From Costus lasius (lineage: Eukaryota; Streptophyta; Magnoliopsida; Zingiberales; Costaceae), in assembly GCA_027563935.2 (NCBI GenBank), contig CM050449.1, positions 14,460,501 through 14,524,500 of the forward strand: a stretch of 64,000 nucleotides of DNA. Reading direction: 5' to 3'. Made by a program: the position numbers and the translations under genes. Shown in pieces: positions 12,292 through 24,600 of the stretch (positions within the stretch are counted from its first letter, which is position 1; each line of letters opens with the position of its first letter). The notes beneath the pieces are model-generated. The model saw nothing but the letters and a program-made list of their open reading frames with translations. It did no database searches and was not told the DNA's origin.

Positions 12292-14664
12292 CAAATTAGT
12301 TTACATAACATTTCCCACCAAGTTTTTTCATGGGAAGTGATAATTTTCTTATTATATGTTATCAACAAAAGAAACTGATCCGATGGACGATGTAACTTTT
12401 GATCTACACTGTTAAAATTTAAGCACAACACATACACCTATATAACAAGCAGTTCGAGTGTTATTTTATTTTGCAATGTGTAAACGGCAAACCTATCTTC
12501 TTGTTAAAAAAGATTGGCATGCTGAGTTTGGTAATGAAAAATAGAAACATAAAAGAACAGTAAAAAAAAAAAAGTAAAAATTGAATAAGTTACTAATTTG
12601 ATGTTTTTTTGCTTCTGAATTTTTTTAAAAAATAATTCATATAATTTTACTTAAAATTTTAAATATTATTATTTTAAATAATTTAAAATTTTAATAATTG
12701 AAAATAAAAAATAATATTATTTTATATAATTTAAAATAATTTATTTATTTATTATTTTAAATTTTAATAATAATTAAAATTATTTATCAAACATATTATA
12801 AATTTTAATAATACACCGCGACCAAACATACCGGTAACACTAATCCATATCCTTCCTTTGCTCTGGTTGTTGCCATATTCTCTAGTTCCTTCCACTCTGC
12901 ATCTAGCCATACGCTTCATCTCTGATTTATCTCCCACTATCTTCAGCCTTCACATGAAAATTACCCACTTCTAGTTTCTATGCTGTGCGACGCTGTGAAT
13001 ATAGGTCAGCATTCCGTAAAATTAAAATAGAATTTGTCGAAAAAGATTTTATCAAATTTTTTATTACCGTACTGAACCAGATTAAAAAAATATTAATAAT
13101 TTATCAATTCAATTATCAGAATTTTAGTAAATTATCAATTTATATTATTTTACCTATATAAATATATAAATATTTTTTCTTTAATATATTTATCAAATTG
13201 AATTCATGCAATTTGCACTTGTACCGGTAAATTCAATAGTTAACCAAATAAAAAAAAAAGAAAAAAAAATCGATAATGATGTCGATAACCAAATAATACC
13301 AATAATCAAATATAAACAGAATTACTAACACTGATATTAAATTTATTGATGTTGATATTTTAAAGCTTAAATTTTTTTTCTGTAATTGCAAACTCGAGCC
13401 TCTCCTTCTTGTTATTACCTACGTACTGCAATAACATGTAGCCTTTTTCATTGCTATTGCACGACAACACTGTTGGGGATCCAATCGCATGGCAACTATA
13501 CAAAATATCAGCCGCATGGAGCCATTTATTCAAGGATTAATTGTACATTAATAACAATTTAACTGCCTAGAATGATGACTTCATCTCACACCCAATCGAT
13601 GCTACTACCAACCTTCTAGGGTTAGGCGTGTAAAAATCCTTTAAAACCTTTTTTTTTTTGCACTCCCATATAGACCTGACAAAATTTGACCCTACTCACT
13701 AATCTAGTCCAATTTAGACAGAAAGTTAAGTGAGTTCAGATTGAGTGTAATTGAGTTCAGATCATAATTAGTTCAACCTACTAATATAATAGTTTGAGTG
13801 TTATTTAGGGTATATTTGGCGCAGCTTTTTAGCTGCTTTTGCTGGTCGCAAAAGTTGATTTTTAAAAGCTGAAGTGTTTCATTGTCAGCTTAGAACCCAG
13901 AAGCAGCTGCTTCCTTGAGAAGCTATTGCCCCCCTGCTTATGGTGCTGGTTGGTTAAAAAACTGATTTTTACCAAATACCTTAAAACTTTTTCAGCCAAC
14001 TCCTTTTCAACCAATATTTTTTCAACTAGTAAAAACTAAAAATTTCAACTATACCAAACAAACCCTTAGTATTGGTCTATACAAAAACCAAACCTCTATT
14101 ATTACTGAAAAAATGACATGATTTTCCTTAGCATGAAGGGTTCAATCAAATATGATATATTATAGGCAAATTACTTATACTACATGGTTTCTTTTTATAA
14201 GTGAGATTATAGTTTAAATTGTATATATAACAGAGTTGAGATTTAATTAATGAACATGAAAAATGTGGTGGACAAATGCAGCCCACCAGTTATTCCTATT
14301 TTGTCCAAATAACTATCATAATTGCAAAGAGAAAAATAAGTGTGTATCGTTATCTGCATCTTTTTAACAATCAAGATTTATTTTCGGAGCTCAAGTCCCA
14401 GTGCTTGAATGATTGAGACATCTAAATTATTAGCCATAGACTTTCAATTAGATTCCTATCTTGTTTGTATTACATATATAGTGTTATATCATAAAATTGT
14501 ACATTTGAACATTTACATATTACATTTAAGGTGACCCGAAATTAGGGTCAAATGCCTTTCATATATAAAATTTTAAAACACCAAAATGATGAAGTAAAAA
14601 AAGCAGCATAAAACTGCATTCACCACCTAGTGTTGACTTCATAATGCTTTGTCTACCTACACAA
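12292..14664. other. AT-rich spacer between convergent genes
   Basis: This spacer separates the 3' ends of the hydrolase gene (plus strand) and the seven-helix protein gene (minus strand). It is strongly AT-rich, especially 12540-13400, with many poly-A/T runs. The only structure I can support is the MITE-like segment at 13806-14068. No RNA gene or conserved ORF is seen. Confidence 0.7.
13806..14068. mobile_element. hAT-like MITE candidate
   Basis: The left end TAGGGTATATTTGGCGCAGC and the right end CCAAACAAACCCTTA form an imperfect inverted repeat of the TAGGGT...TTTGG type common in plant hAT MITEs. The interior is rich in AGCTGCTT/AAGCAGCT words and has no coding capacity. The flanking 8 bases do not match well, so the target duplication is not confirmed. 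Confidence 0.45.
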
Positions 14665-17600
14665 TTAAACTTGGGCCACAACACGATGGGTTGAAATAGA
14701 GCTATTCGAGGTTGATCTCTTAAGTGCTTCCAAGGATTGCTTGCTTGGTGAACAAGGGTTTCGAACTATAACCAAAAATGCATTGGATGACTTTTCATTG
14801 TTGTAGGGAAATGAAGTTGGCTGCATATAATAGAAGGTCAAACTCAGTACAAAATACTAATTACATACATAATGCCTGTAATAAGAATGATTTGAAGCAA
14901 TGGAAAAGGGCAATGTAAGATATTAAAGAAGTTGGTTTGTCTGACTCACCACACCGACATGCCATTCTTGAGAAACCAAATCTTTGAATTCAGCAGCATC
15001 CATTTCCTACAACATTTTTCATTTAGTACATAACTAATCTGGGTGTGTAGATAACAAGGTAACTAATCTGGATGTATTGTAGATAACAAGCTAAACAGAT
15101 TAGTATAATTATTACAAACCAACAAACTTATAATAATTTTTTACATGAAATATATCTATCCAAATACAATGCTATAGTGGTACTGAAAGTATTGACACTA
15201 CGTGTTCTAGTACTAGACTAATCTTACCAGTATGTACTGAGTACCAAGTGAATTAGTTTTTAAATCCTTGGCAATTGCTATAATTTATATTTTGATGGTT
15301 GTTCATAAATTCATATTGAGCTTGGGAAGTTAAATTATGGATACTAGTTATTAGAAATACATAAACCATTATAGGTGTGCCTTCATGACCTACAAATTGA
15401 GTAAAGAAAAAGGGCATCCGGCTAGAGGTGAGATTTGTGGTATTGTAAGTGGTGCAACAACTGTCTGTGACTCATATCAACATTGTTTGTATTTGTGAGA
15501 TATCTTGTGTTCTTAGGGATGCCTAATGCTGAAGGGCATCAATTTTACTTGCTAGAAAATTTTGGCATTTACAAGAGAGATTGATCTTGGTGAGAGCCAT
15601 CGATGTACCAGTGAACCTCTTTATGTCAGCTAGTTTTAATGAGTTATTACTAGGTCGAAATGAAGAAGGAAAAGTAGTCTTTTTCGAGGACAAACAAGAT
15701 GAAAAAGTTTACACCTCGTGCAACATGATCACTGAAAACTTGACTCTCTATAGTCAAGTTCATTCCAGTGGGTTTGACGGGTTTATGGAGGAGTTGAACT
15801 TAGACAAGAGGAGATTTTAAGTTCACATGACTTATGAACACGCCTTAGGGATGCCAACATCTTGAACTTCATGAATGAATATGCAGAGTAAAGGCTGAAA
15901 CCGAATAATGTTTGAGGTTAAAATTTTCTAGTGTGATTGAGACTGTCATTTTTTTTCTGATTTGGATAAAAGTTTGAGGAAGGATGCAAACAACTTATTT
16001 GGACATCCAATAACCAGTTTCTTCTTTTGAAGGTTGGATTTATGAGAACTAATTGATACAAGACGTGCCATCTGAAAAAGATGGGGTTGTATGCGCATAT
16101 GTATTTGCTTATTTTGTGAAAAAACCTTGGTCTTTTGAGCCATGTTAAGTCTTTCAATGTTTGTACTTAATTTCTCTTAGATCTATTGTCGACCATCATG
16201 GGTATGTAGAATGTTGTCAAGGCAATTTTAGCAATGGCATCATCAGGGTGTTTTTTTATAGCAGACAAAACTGGAGAGAATAATGATTCTCTCTGAGTAT
16301 ACCCTTTCTACCTTTTCTAATATGAAGTACTTCCCAGTTCCCACCCCTGCCTTTCCTTCTGTGAAGCAAAATAAGCTTCAGATAGGAGCTCTTTCCGTGT
16401 ACCAAGTTGAATCTCTTTACAGGGTATGACAAGGTTTGTCAGTTTGCTCAAGAACGGGAGATTAATGTAGATATCTTCGATACGGGCTTCGAATTAGTAA
16501 GGCACTTCTTTATTATTCATTTGAATCAAAATAGTTTCAAAAACTATGTATAATAAAAAGAAACTTATATGGCCTGAAATACGCAAATCTAAAAGTTAAG
16601 GATCAGTATAAATGTTCAACCAACTAGTTATGTGTATATAACGAGCACAGGAGAAACATACTATGCTATATACAGGCGGAACTGTCATCTCCCATTTGGA
16701 CTTCAAGGTAGGCATAACAGAGAAATGTGGTGACAATTCCTGAGTCCTAAAAGTCCACCTGAAAGCAAGAAAATATTGTCATTGACATGTGTAATTAAAC
16801 AAAGATGACTCCCATTTCAAATACACAACCTTTTTAAAAAGATGGATCAAAATGTTACTGCAATGCAATTGAAACATAGGCATTTGTCGACCTACCCAAT
16901 GTACATAAAGATACCGAGTTGTGCCCATTCTCGTACCAGCAAACGGAACCAATAATTATTCATAGTTTCATCAACATTTAAATAGATCTGAAATCACAAG
17001 ATAGGCCCGTTGTCATAAATCTGAAAGCTGCGGTATCAGTAAATAGCTAGTAACAAATAACTTCAGCACTCATACCATAACTTCTATCACTGCTACAAAT
17101 TGCATTGCAACTTGAAATTTCCTGTTGGAAGCAGATGCAATCAGAGGAAATACTACTTAGAAAAGCAAATTAAAGGCCTAAGACATACTTGAACATTGTG
17201 TACTTTGTATGCAGTGCATTATGCATTGCATGAGAGTCTTCATCTTCTATGAAACTCAATTGCTCACGGAGAACCAACAGATTCTGGGAGATATGGCGGA
17301 AGATTATATAGAATGACAAAGCATAATTCATCAGAAGTAACACCTGCATTGGTTCAGAGTTTTAGAAACAGACTGAAATAAACTTCTTTCAGTAACAACA
17401 TAATTCCATCATAACTTGTTTATGAATGTTGTAGTTCAGTGTTATCAGACATTCGTTATCAAGGAAACTTAACTGTGAAATAAGGCACGGCAGCTCGATA
17501 ACCAACAAGGGTGAGGTAGAGTATGCAGCTTAAGGCAGCAGTTTTGCGTCGTTCACGTATTGACAGGCGTTCATAGATGATGCAATAACCATGAGAGATG

Positions 17601-18661
17601 AGCATAAATGACACGAAAGAGGCTGTTTGAAAGAGTACTCCAGTTACGTATGCCCCAAAAGACATCCACAATGAGCATATCTGAAGGTTCATGCAAGAAT
17701 ACCTGCATAAAATTCCTAAAAGTTAGTACTTCAAGGGAAGATGCTGTTTTGGAATATCGCGTTGAATTTTTTTCCCTCAAAACATGTCAAGCATCAGGAT
17801 GCGGCTATTGCATTGGCAAGTCATCCTTAAAATTGTAAGTTTTATATAAAGAAAGTTGGTATTATGAGAAAAGCTGAAACATTTATTCGACCAAGTGTAA
17901 TCTTATTTAACAATTGCAATTGATAAACAGGGAAGGAGCAACAAATCAGCAAATTACAACGATGCGATAGTTCAATCAGAGGCAGCATCACTTGAAATAG
18001 TCTAAAATTTAATCTACCTTCTACAGTGGAGGCTTATTCAAGCGATTACTCAAGCAGTTAATCAGAAAGGCCGCTATTAGGTAAATCATCTAACGACAAA
18101 TGACTAAGATTGCAATTTTCAAATTATGCATGAACTTATAAATTATATTATACTGCACTGTGGGAAAAATTTACAACTTATGAATTGTATTAACAACTCT
18201 TCAAACAAATAAAAAGAGTTAAATTAAACCTGGCTCAGTAACTCACCAAAATGAAAGTGAAAGCGCCAGCTGCAAAGTCTTTGTAAGCGGAACAGAAGCC
18301 AACATCCACTGCAGATTGTTTGTCTGCTATAATAGAAACCATACAAACAAGAACAAATTAGACATAAGAAAGCAGCGTGTATAATCAACAAAAGATCACA
18401 AGACTACTCTTTCAATATATATAATTCCAATTCATCTTATGTTCAAGCAATTCAAGCAGTTGCAAATTACTCAAACAATCCAATAACCTAATACTTTCCT
18501 CCCAATCCATGAAAAGATAATACACAAGTCAATTGTTACTCTTCTCACAAAAGGCTTGAGCCCGATTGCCTAATCTAAAAATGAACCTAATTTAATTAAG
18601 CGAAAAAAATCATTCGCCAGTGAATCTTGACATATTTTATACTCTAATATGAAATGTATCA

Positions 18662-18709
<48 letters not shown>

Positions 18710-18986
18710 CCGAGGACGACGAAAACGCATCAGAAATCCTCATCGCCACTGAAGGCAAGCGCGCGGCAGCAGCGGCGGAGTGCTCTGCGCCAAAAACAAG
18801 AAAGGGAAGAAAGAGGACCTGGAAAAACCGGTTCCTCCACGTGTTGATGGTCCAGGAGAAGGCGGAGATGGACCAAATCGCCAGAAACGCGAGGTAGATC
18901 GAAGGAAGTGGCCTGTACGATTCATGCAAGGCGGAAGACCCGAACAGGAACTGATCGGGCGGCGGAGGAAGCAAATGGTCACCCAT
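14665..18986 (-). CDS. Predicted seven-transmembrane protein, GPCR-like candidate
   Basis: Nine exons, from the start: 18986-18819, 18323-18247, 17702-17474, 17343-17189, 17121-17076, 16987-16896, 16758-16662, 15006-14950, 14820-14665. All junctions are GT-AG and in phase, giving 358 residues ending in TAA. The N-terminus (MGDHLLPPPP) is short and proline-rich with no obvious signal peptide. Seven hydrophobic segments follow: near residues 27-50, 60-82, 88-125, 134-156, 158-178, about 215-230, and about 240-265. Exon 3 has a long hydrophobic block ending LISHGYCI, then a basic loop (ERLSIRERRK), then VGYRAAVPYF. The C-terminal tail is soluble, with WHVGVPTS and Ser/Asn-rich sequence. The size and topology fit the plant 'candidate GPCR' or lung-7TM type membrane proteins, but I cannot name the subfamily firmly and no activity is implied. 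The ATG was chosen as the only one in frame with TM1 near the GC-rich 5' end. Confidence 0.8.
18662..18709. repeat. (AAT)n microsatellite
   Basis: About 16 uninterrupted AAT triplets inside intron 1 of the seven-helix protein gene. On the minus strand they create an artificial poly-tyrosine reading frame running on from exon 1. Confidence 0.95.
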
Positions 18987-19748
18987 TCCTCGAGCTAAAA
19001 TTCCTGTTTGGTTTGATTGACGGACTCGCGACCGAGAAGCGGAAGAAGCAAAAAGAGTTTATAAATAGGCGGGACACTTTCTCCGTATCGCCGATACGAT
19101 ACATTCCTCACAAAACGGATCGGCGGGACGTTTGGTGGGTGCGCACGTAACAGTGGAAAGGCTAAATTACTAATTAATAAATAATTCAATAAATTAGTAA
19201 ATATATATTTTTTAATCACTAAATCTTTAAAATAGGTAATCGATATGAGAAGGCAAAGATCATTTTCCACCATTTTTGGGATCACGTTAAAAGCACTCAA
19301 TTTAATTACATGTAATCTCCATGCAGCAAGCACTTAAATAAATTTGATCAATTGAATTAATATAAACGAAGAAATTGTTTAAAAAAGGATTAAAAAAGAA
19401 TGGACGTATTTAGTACTTAATAAAATTTAATATTGGAGGGAATAATCATTGGGGAATGAAATGAGGTTGAAGGAAATGGAAGTCAATTGGCTGGCTTACT
19501 AACTCCAATCTAACGCGAGACAATTGAATGGAACAGTTGCTTGGGTTTGGGATTTAGGTTGGACATTGAGGAATTAGGTCAACCAACACACGCCTGTTAA
19601 TTTAATATATGAAAACTAGTTTATTGTTCTAGTTGCAAGTCAACGCTTGCAATTACTTTAAGCTTCTCCATTCATGTGGAGTCAACCAAAATGTTTAGGA
19701 CTTTAGGCCCGCCGAATCCACTAATGTGGATTAGTTATCTATCAAAAC

Positions 19749-20269
19749 TAGGGGTGAGCACTATTTGGTATTTACCGAATTTACCGATCGGTAAATCGGT
19801 TCGGTAATTTCGATTTCGATTTTCGGTTCGGTATTGGTTTTTATATTATTCGATATTCGGTTTTCGGTTCGGTAAAAATGGTGTCGGTTCGGTAAATTAC
19901 CGATTTACCGATACATATATATTAATATAAAAAAATAAAATTTTATTTATTAATCTCTAATTTATTATCTCTAATATCTATTTTTTAGTTATTAATCTCT
20001 GATTTACCGATTTACTGATTTATTAATTTTTATTTTTTTTATTTTTTAATAAATTAATTAGATAATATTTTAATATTTTTTAATCATTTAATCGGTAAAA
20101 TCGATAAATTATCGAATTTACCGATTTACCGATCGGTAATTCGGTAATTTACCGATCGGTAAATTACTTATTCGGTTCGGGATCGGTTTTTAACAATTCA
20201 GTATTCGGCAATTCGATTTTCGGTAATTTGGTAATCGGTAATTCGGTTTTTACCGAATATTCACCCCTA
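19749..20269. mobile_element. hAT-type MITE, complete
   Basis: The ends are TAGGGGTGAGCA and TATTCACCCCTA. They are flanked by a perfect 8-bp duplication ATCAAAAC at 19741-19748 and 20270-20277. The 521-bp interior is highly self-complementary and built from ACCGATCGGTAA and TTCGGTTCGG words around an AT-rich centre. It has no coding capacity. It differs in sequence from the hAT MITE at 2039 but has the same architecture. Confidence 0.9.
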
Positions 20270-20361
20270 ATCAAAACCTAATGGGGTACTATTATAATAA
20301 TTATTATTAAAATTAAATTCTTTCTTAGTCATCTTTCTCAAAATCTTAGGCAGAGTACTAA

Positions 20362-20925
20362 CGGTGTATACTAGGATGAACGAGAAAATAGGAAGGATGA
20401 ATAGAAAAATAGGATGGAAGGAAGACATAGGAGGATGAAAATCTGTCACGTGATTTTCGCGTGTTCGAAAAATCTAGCGTGCGTCTGCTTCCATGAGCGG
20501 CGAGCCTCCTTCCGCAAGCGACGTCCGCGATGCTCGTCTGCGAGAGGCGAAGACATCCGCGAGTGGCGAGCGGTGCAGGACGATTTGGAGCGATTGCGAA
20601 AGGAAGGGGAGGGGAGGGGACTGCGAGTGGCGGCGGGGACATGAGCGGCAGCGAGGACGTGAGCAGTGGAGGGGACGCGAGGGGTAGCTGGGACGCGAGC
20701 AATGGATGGGACGCAAGCGGCAGCGAGGATGTGAGCGGCGACTAGGACACGAGCAGTGGAGGGGACGTGTTGATCCGCCCGAAATCGGGCGGATCTAAAA
20801 CAAGGGATTTTTCCCTCATCAGTCTGACTATAAATCCTTTCTTTTAATCCATCTCTTCCGGTAAACAAAGGCTTTTTCATAACTTCATCCCTTCCACCCT
20901 CTCATCCCTTCCGATAAACAAAGTG
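20362..20925. mobile_element. PIF/Harbinger-like non-autonomous element, copy 2
   Basis: Flanked by TAA on both sides (20359-20361 and 20926-20928). The left end contains TGTATACTAGGATGAACGAG. The reverse complement of the right end contains TGTTTATCGGAAGGGATGAG. The interior is GC-rich with iterated GACGCGAG/GAGCAGTGG words. Near the right end lies the near-palindrome ATCCGCCCGAAATCGGGCGGAT next to AAGGGATTTTTCCCTCAT; the same pair of motifs occurs in copies 1 and 3. No transposase or recognisable captured gene is seen, and long ORFs here are a by-product of GC richness. Confidence 0.5.
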
Positions 20926-21379
20926 TAAGTGTTTGTTTACTTTAGGAGAAAGTTAGAAGAAGAGGAGAAAGTAAAGAAGAAAAGTATAAATTTATTTACT
21001 TGAGCAGATATATAATTTACGAGGAAAAATAAGAATAAAACTGAGGCATTAAACTCTCTATTTGTTTTTGGCCTAATGAAAGGAAATTTAAAACTATACT
21101 TTAATTTCACTAATTTCACCTCTTGCTTTTCACCACATCACTACTTTCCTTACTCGCTATTAGTTTTCCTTAACTACTCACCTTTGTTGTAACTGCTCGT
21201 CACCATTATTTATTCTCGCTATTATTTAATATTTAATAATTACTAATTTTATAATATTAATAATATTTATATAATATAAATAAAAAAATAAAAGTTATAG
21301 TGCATATATTAATCTTTCAAACCGTCGGAGTGAAAAGTAAAGAAAACGGAGCCGTGCCGTTTCCTCGCTTGCGATCTCA

Positions 21380-21698
21380 ACTCTCAGCAAACTTCGCGAG
21401 AATACGCCGCCGCCGCCGCCCCGCTCGCTCGTGATCTCGCCTCCGAGCAAATCTTCGCGAGAACACGCCGCCGCCCCGCAGCGCTCCGCTCGCTGGCGAT
21501 CTCGCCTCCGAGGTAATCGTGTTGGCCGTGCTTTCTTGTATAAGAGCCATCTGGCCTCCGAGTTAATTATGGCTTCGAAAGGATTGGAGGTAACTTGTGG
21601 ATTCTTGTTCTGCAGGCAAGCGAGGGAGCAGAGGCAACAAAGGTGAAGAAGGGGAAGAGAAGAAAGGGAGGAAGAAGAGAGTTTAATCAAGGACGAAG
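21380..21698 (+). promoter_or_regulatory. RPN7 5' UTR with a probable short intron
   Basis: GC-rich leader with CGCCGCCGCC runs and repeated CTCGCCTCCGAG words. GAG|GTAATCGTG near 21510 could be a donor and TTCTGCAG near 21616 an acceptor, giving a 5' UTR intron of about 100 bp just upstream of the ATG at 21699. Confidence 0.4.
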
Positions 21699-24600
21699 AT
21701 GGAAGGGCAGGAAGGCACGCAGCAACCGCACCTCATCCTCGCTCACAAGCTCTTCCTTCTCTCCCACCCAGATGTCGCTGACAGAGAAAACGTCAGCCTC
21801 CGCGAAGAGGTCCTCGATGCCGTCAAGGCCCACGGTAAATGAATTCCAAGCAGAAACTATGTATATCTTGTTGTTCCTTCAGTGGCATATGCCGTCAGCT
21901 TCTTCTTTGCTTTCACGCCTATTGACATCTCACTTCTTTGTTCGCCTACCAGATATGACCTCCCTTTATGAGTCCCTCGCAACCGCCTCCGTTCTGAATA
22001 TGGATGCCTCGCTGCTCGTTTCCATGCGGAAGAGAAATGAGGAGGAGCTGAAGAAGCTCGAGGACAAGTGATATCTTTTACTTCATTTTTTTTCTTATTG
22101 GTATAATTTTTTGCTACTTGTCCTTGATGTTTGGCACTTAAGTGCACAAAACATAATCCAAATGCAGGATTGCATAGTATCTTGATGCTTGACGTCCATC
22201 TTGGGGAAAACTAGGAGTTTAACTAGATATAGACTGGATTTCTTGGTGAATTAGCGAGCTGGCCTAGATAATTTCTTGTATTTAGAAGAGGAGCTCAAGG
22301 GCTATCTCAAGCAGAGATCAGGAAACTAACTGTATATTGTTCACACCATATATATCTGGAGTTCACCTGAGCAAAACTATGCAGTTCAAAGGGGAGGATA
22401 TCCACTTCATTTTATCCTTAGTTCCATTTTACCATTTTTTTGTATTTTCTGGTTCTGTTGCGTTCATTTTCCACAACTGATAAGACATGCCATATTCTTA
22501 TTTGGATGTCAACTTTATTGCAGTCAATGCTGAAATGCTCTGTAAACAAGTTTAACCGAGTGACTTTTGCACCTTAATACAAGGCATGCCAATTTTTGTA
22601 GCTTGAAAACATTGGACTACAAGAAAACAAGTATTCGTTTGCTCCCAATCAACCTCACATATTGAATGTTGATTATTTGGTTGCTTGGAAAGGCAAATGC
22701 AAACACAATGAAGAGTACTGATATATATTACACTAGAAGAATGCCTTGTGTGCGCTTACCATAATTATACAGTTGTTAGAGAACATCTACAGTATGTTTG
22801 ATACACATGTAATTTTTATGTTAGTATTTTACTCAATCGAAGTAATCTATTTTTTGTTTACTATTTCACCATATGCTGTATTGTACCGTGATTGCTTGTG
22901 CTTGTTTACCCTCATTTGTTGTATCATAATTGCATAACATTCCTAAAGTATAATTTGACACAAACAATTAATCGATTCTGATATCCCATGCTAATAACAT
23001 TCAATTCTAATGTGAAAAAGGATTGCTGATGCTGAAGAGAATCTAGGGGAAAGTGAAGTACGAGAAGCTCATTTAGCCAAATCCTTGTTCTTCATTAAGA
23101 TTGGTGACAAGGTACTTATGGGATGTGATTCATGAATTGACTGTGATGTTGGACATTCTATTTATCTTCACAATAATGCATTTTTTCTATTACAGGAAAA
23201 GGCATTAGAACAGCTCAAAATAACCGAAGGGAAAACGGTTGCTGTTGGTTTAAAGATGGACCTAGTCTTCCATACGCTGCAGCTTGGTTTCTTCTATATG
23301 GATTTTGATCTCATATCCAAGTCCATTGACAAGGCTAAGAAGTAAGTTCTTGATTTTCTATTGCTGGAGTGATCTGAAGAGGATTTAGTTTATTTCATAT
23401 TTACATTTTTTTGACAGATTATTTGAAGAAGGTGGTGATTGGGAGCGAAAGAACTGATTAAAAGTATATGAAGGTCTATATTGCATGTCCACGAGAAACT
23501 TCAAGAAAGCTGCCAATTTATTTTTGGATTCAATATCAACCTTCACCACGTACGAGCTATTCTCTTATGATACCTTTGTTTTCTACACCGTTCTCACAAG
23601 TATTATATCGCTGGATAGAGTTAAACAGAAGGTATTCTCAACCCATGGCTTTTGTCTGATTTGATTGATTGGCTTACATTTTAATGGAATTATGGCAGGT
23701 AGTGGATGCACCTGAAATCCTTACAGTGATCGGAAAGATACCACATCTATCTGAGTTTCTTAACTCTCTTTACGGTTGTCAGTACAAGTCGTTTTTTTCT
23801 GCATTCTGTAAGTTGACAATTTTTAAAATGTCTCCTTGTTGTGCAACGTTACTTTATATCGGTCCCTCTTGTTTTTTCTTTGCATCAAAATTGTGGCAGT
23901 GGTTTGTTAAGATTCTAGCCTGATCTTTCAATTATACACTTCTCAGTTAGTTAATTTCTTGCAGTGATCTAAATTACTGTTGAACTGGTCTTGTTATTTG
24001 AACTGTAAATTGGAAGATGGTTACTACAAGTTCACAATGGTTGATTCTTTTATCTCGGTGGTAATTTTTCTAGTTATGTGGTCATCCATCTTCCAATCCT
24101 AATTGCTTCAGTTTCTTCCTAGAATTTAATTGTTGCATTCTAGAGCATAAAATGTCATCGAAGACATAATTCTCACAGAGGAAGCACCTCAATAGCCCAT
24201 TCATTTACCTCAGTCGATCTTTCTCAAGTGCTTACATAGCGTGTTTGCACTTGTTGATTGCTTATATTTGGATATGGTAGATGCAATACAAACAAGCGAG
24301 ATAATTCCATATTCATCCGTCTTTCATGATCTGTCTTCAATTTCTTACTCAAATAATATAATTAAAGTAACATATTTTTTGAAGAATTAGAAATGATTTG
24401 GAATGGGCTAGAGTGGAGGCGGAGAGAGAGTTTTCCATCGCATCTAAGTAGGCATGATAGAGTGAACAAGCATGTTAGGAATGGTAATGGCAGAGTACCC
24501 ATGTTTTTACCCTAAACTCAAACCCTACCTTGTTCAGGTTGGTACCCTATTATATAACTTGAACTCGGGTTGGGTATTTAAATGGTACCTATAGGTACCA

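Larger units (their letters stand above)
19060..21380. promoter_or_regulatory. Divergent intergenic region between the 7TM gene and RPN7
   Basis: The two flanking genes are transcribed away from each other, so both promoters should lie here. The sequence close to the 7TM start (19000-19145) is GC-richer and may be its 5' UTR. The region just before RPN7 (21310-21530) is GC-rich with CGCCGCCGCC runs. Between them lie a hAT MITE (19749-20269) and a Harbinger-like element (20362-20925), plus AT-rich unique sequence. I see no clear TATA box that I would assign. Confidence 0.5.

Noticed and set aside
15581..15820. 79-codon plus-strand ORF between 7TM exons 7 and 8
   Set aside because: No recognisable domain, no promoter or splice context, and it lies within an intron of the opposite-strand gene. 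It may be a transposon scrap (a word VNLFMSASFNELL), but nothing supports a gene.
18570..18718. Extension of 7TM exon 1 into a poly-Tyr frame
   Set aside because: The donor at 18818 ends the exon; the poly-Tyr is an AAT microsatellite in the intron.
20446..20880. Overlapping long ORFs on both strands of a GC-rich island
   Set aside because: Low-complexity Ala/Arg/Pro and Pro/Ser products, several frames open at once, and bounded by transposon ends. These are a by-product of GC-rich repeats.
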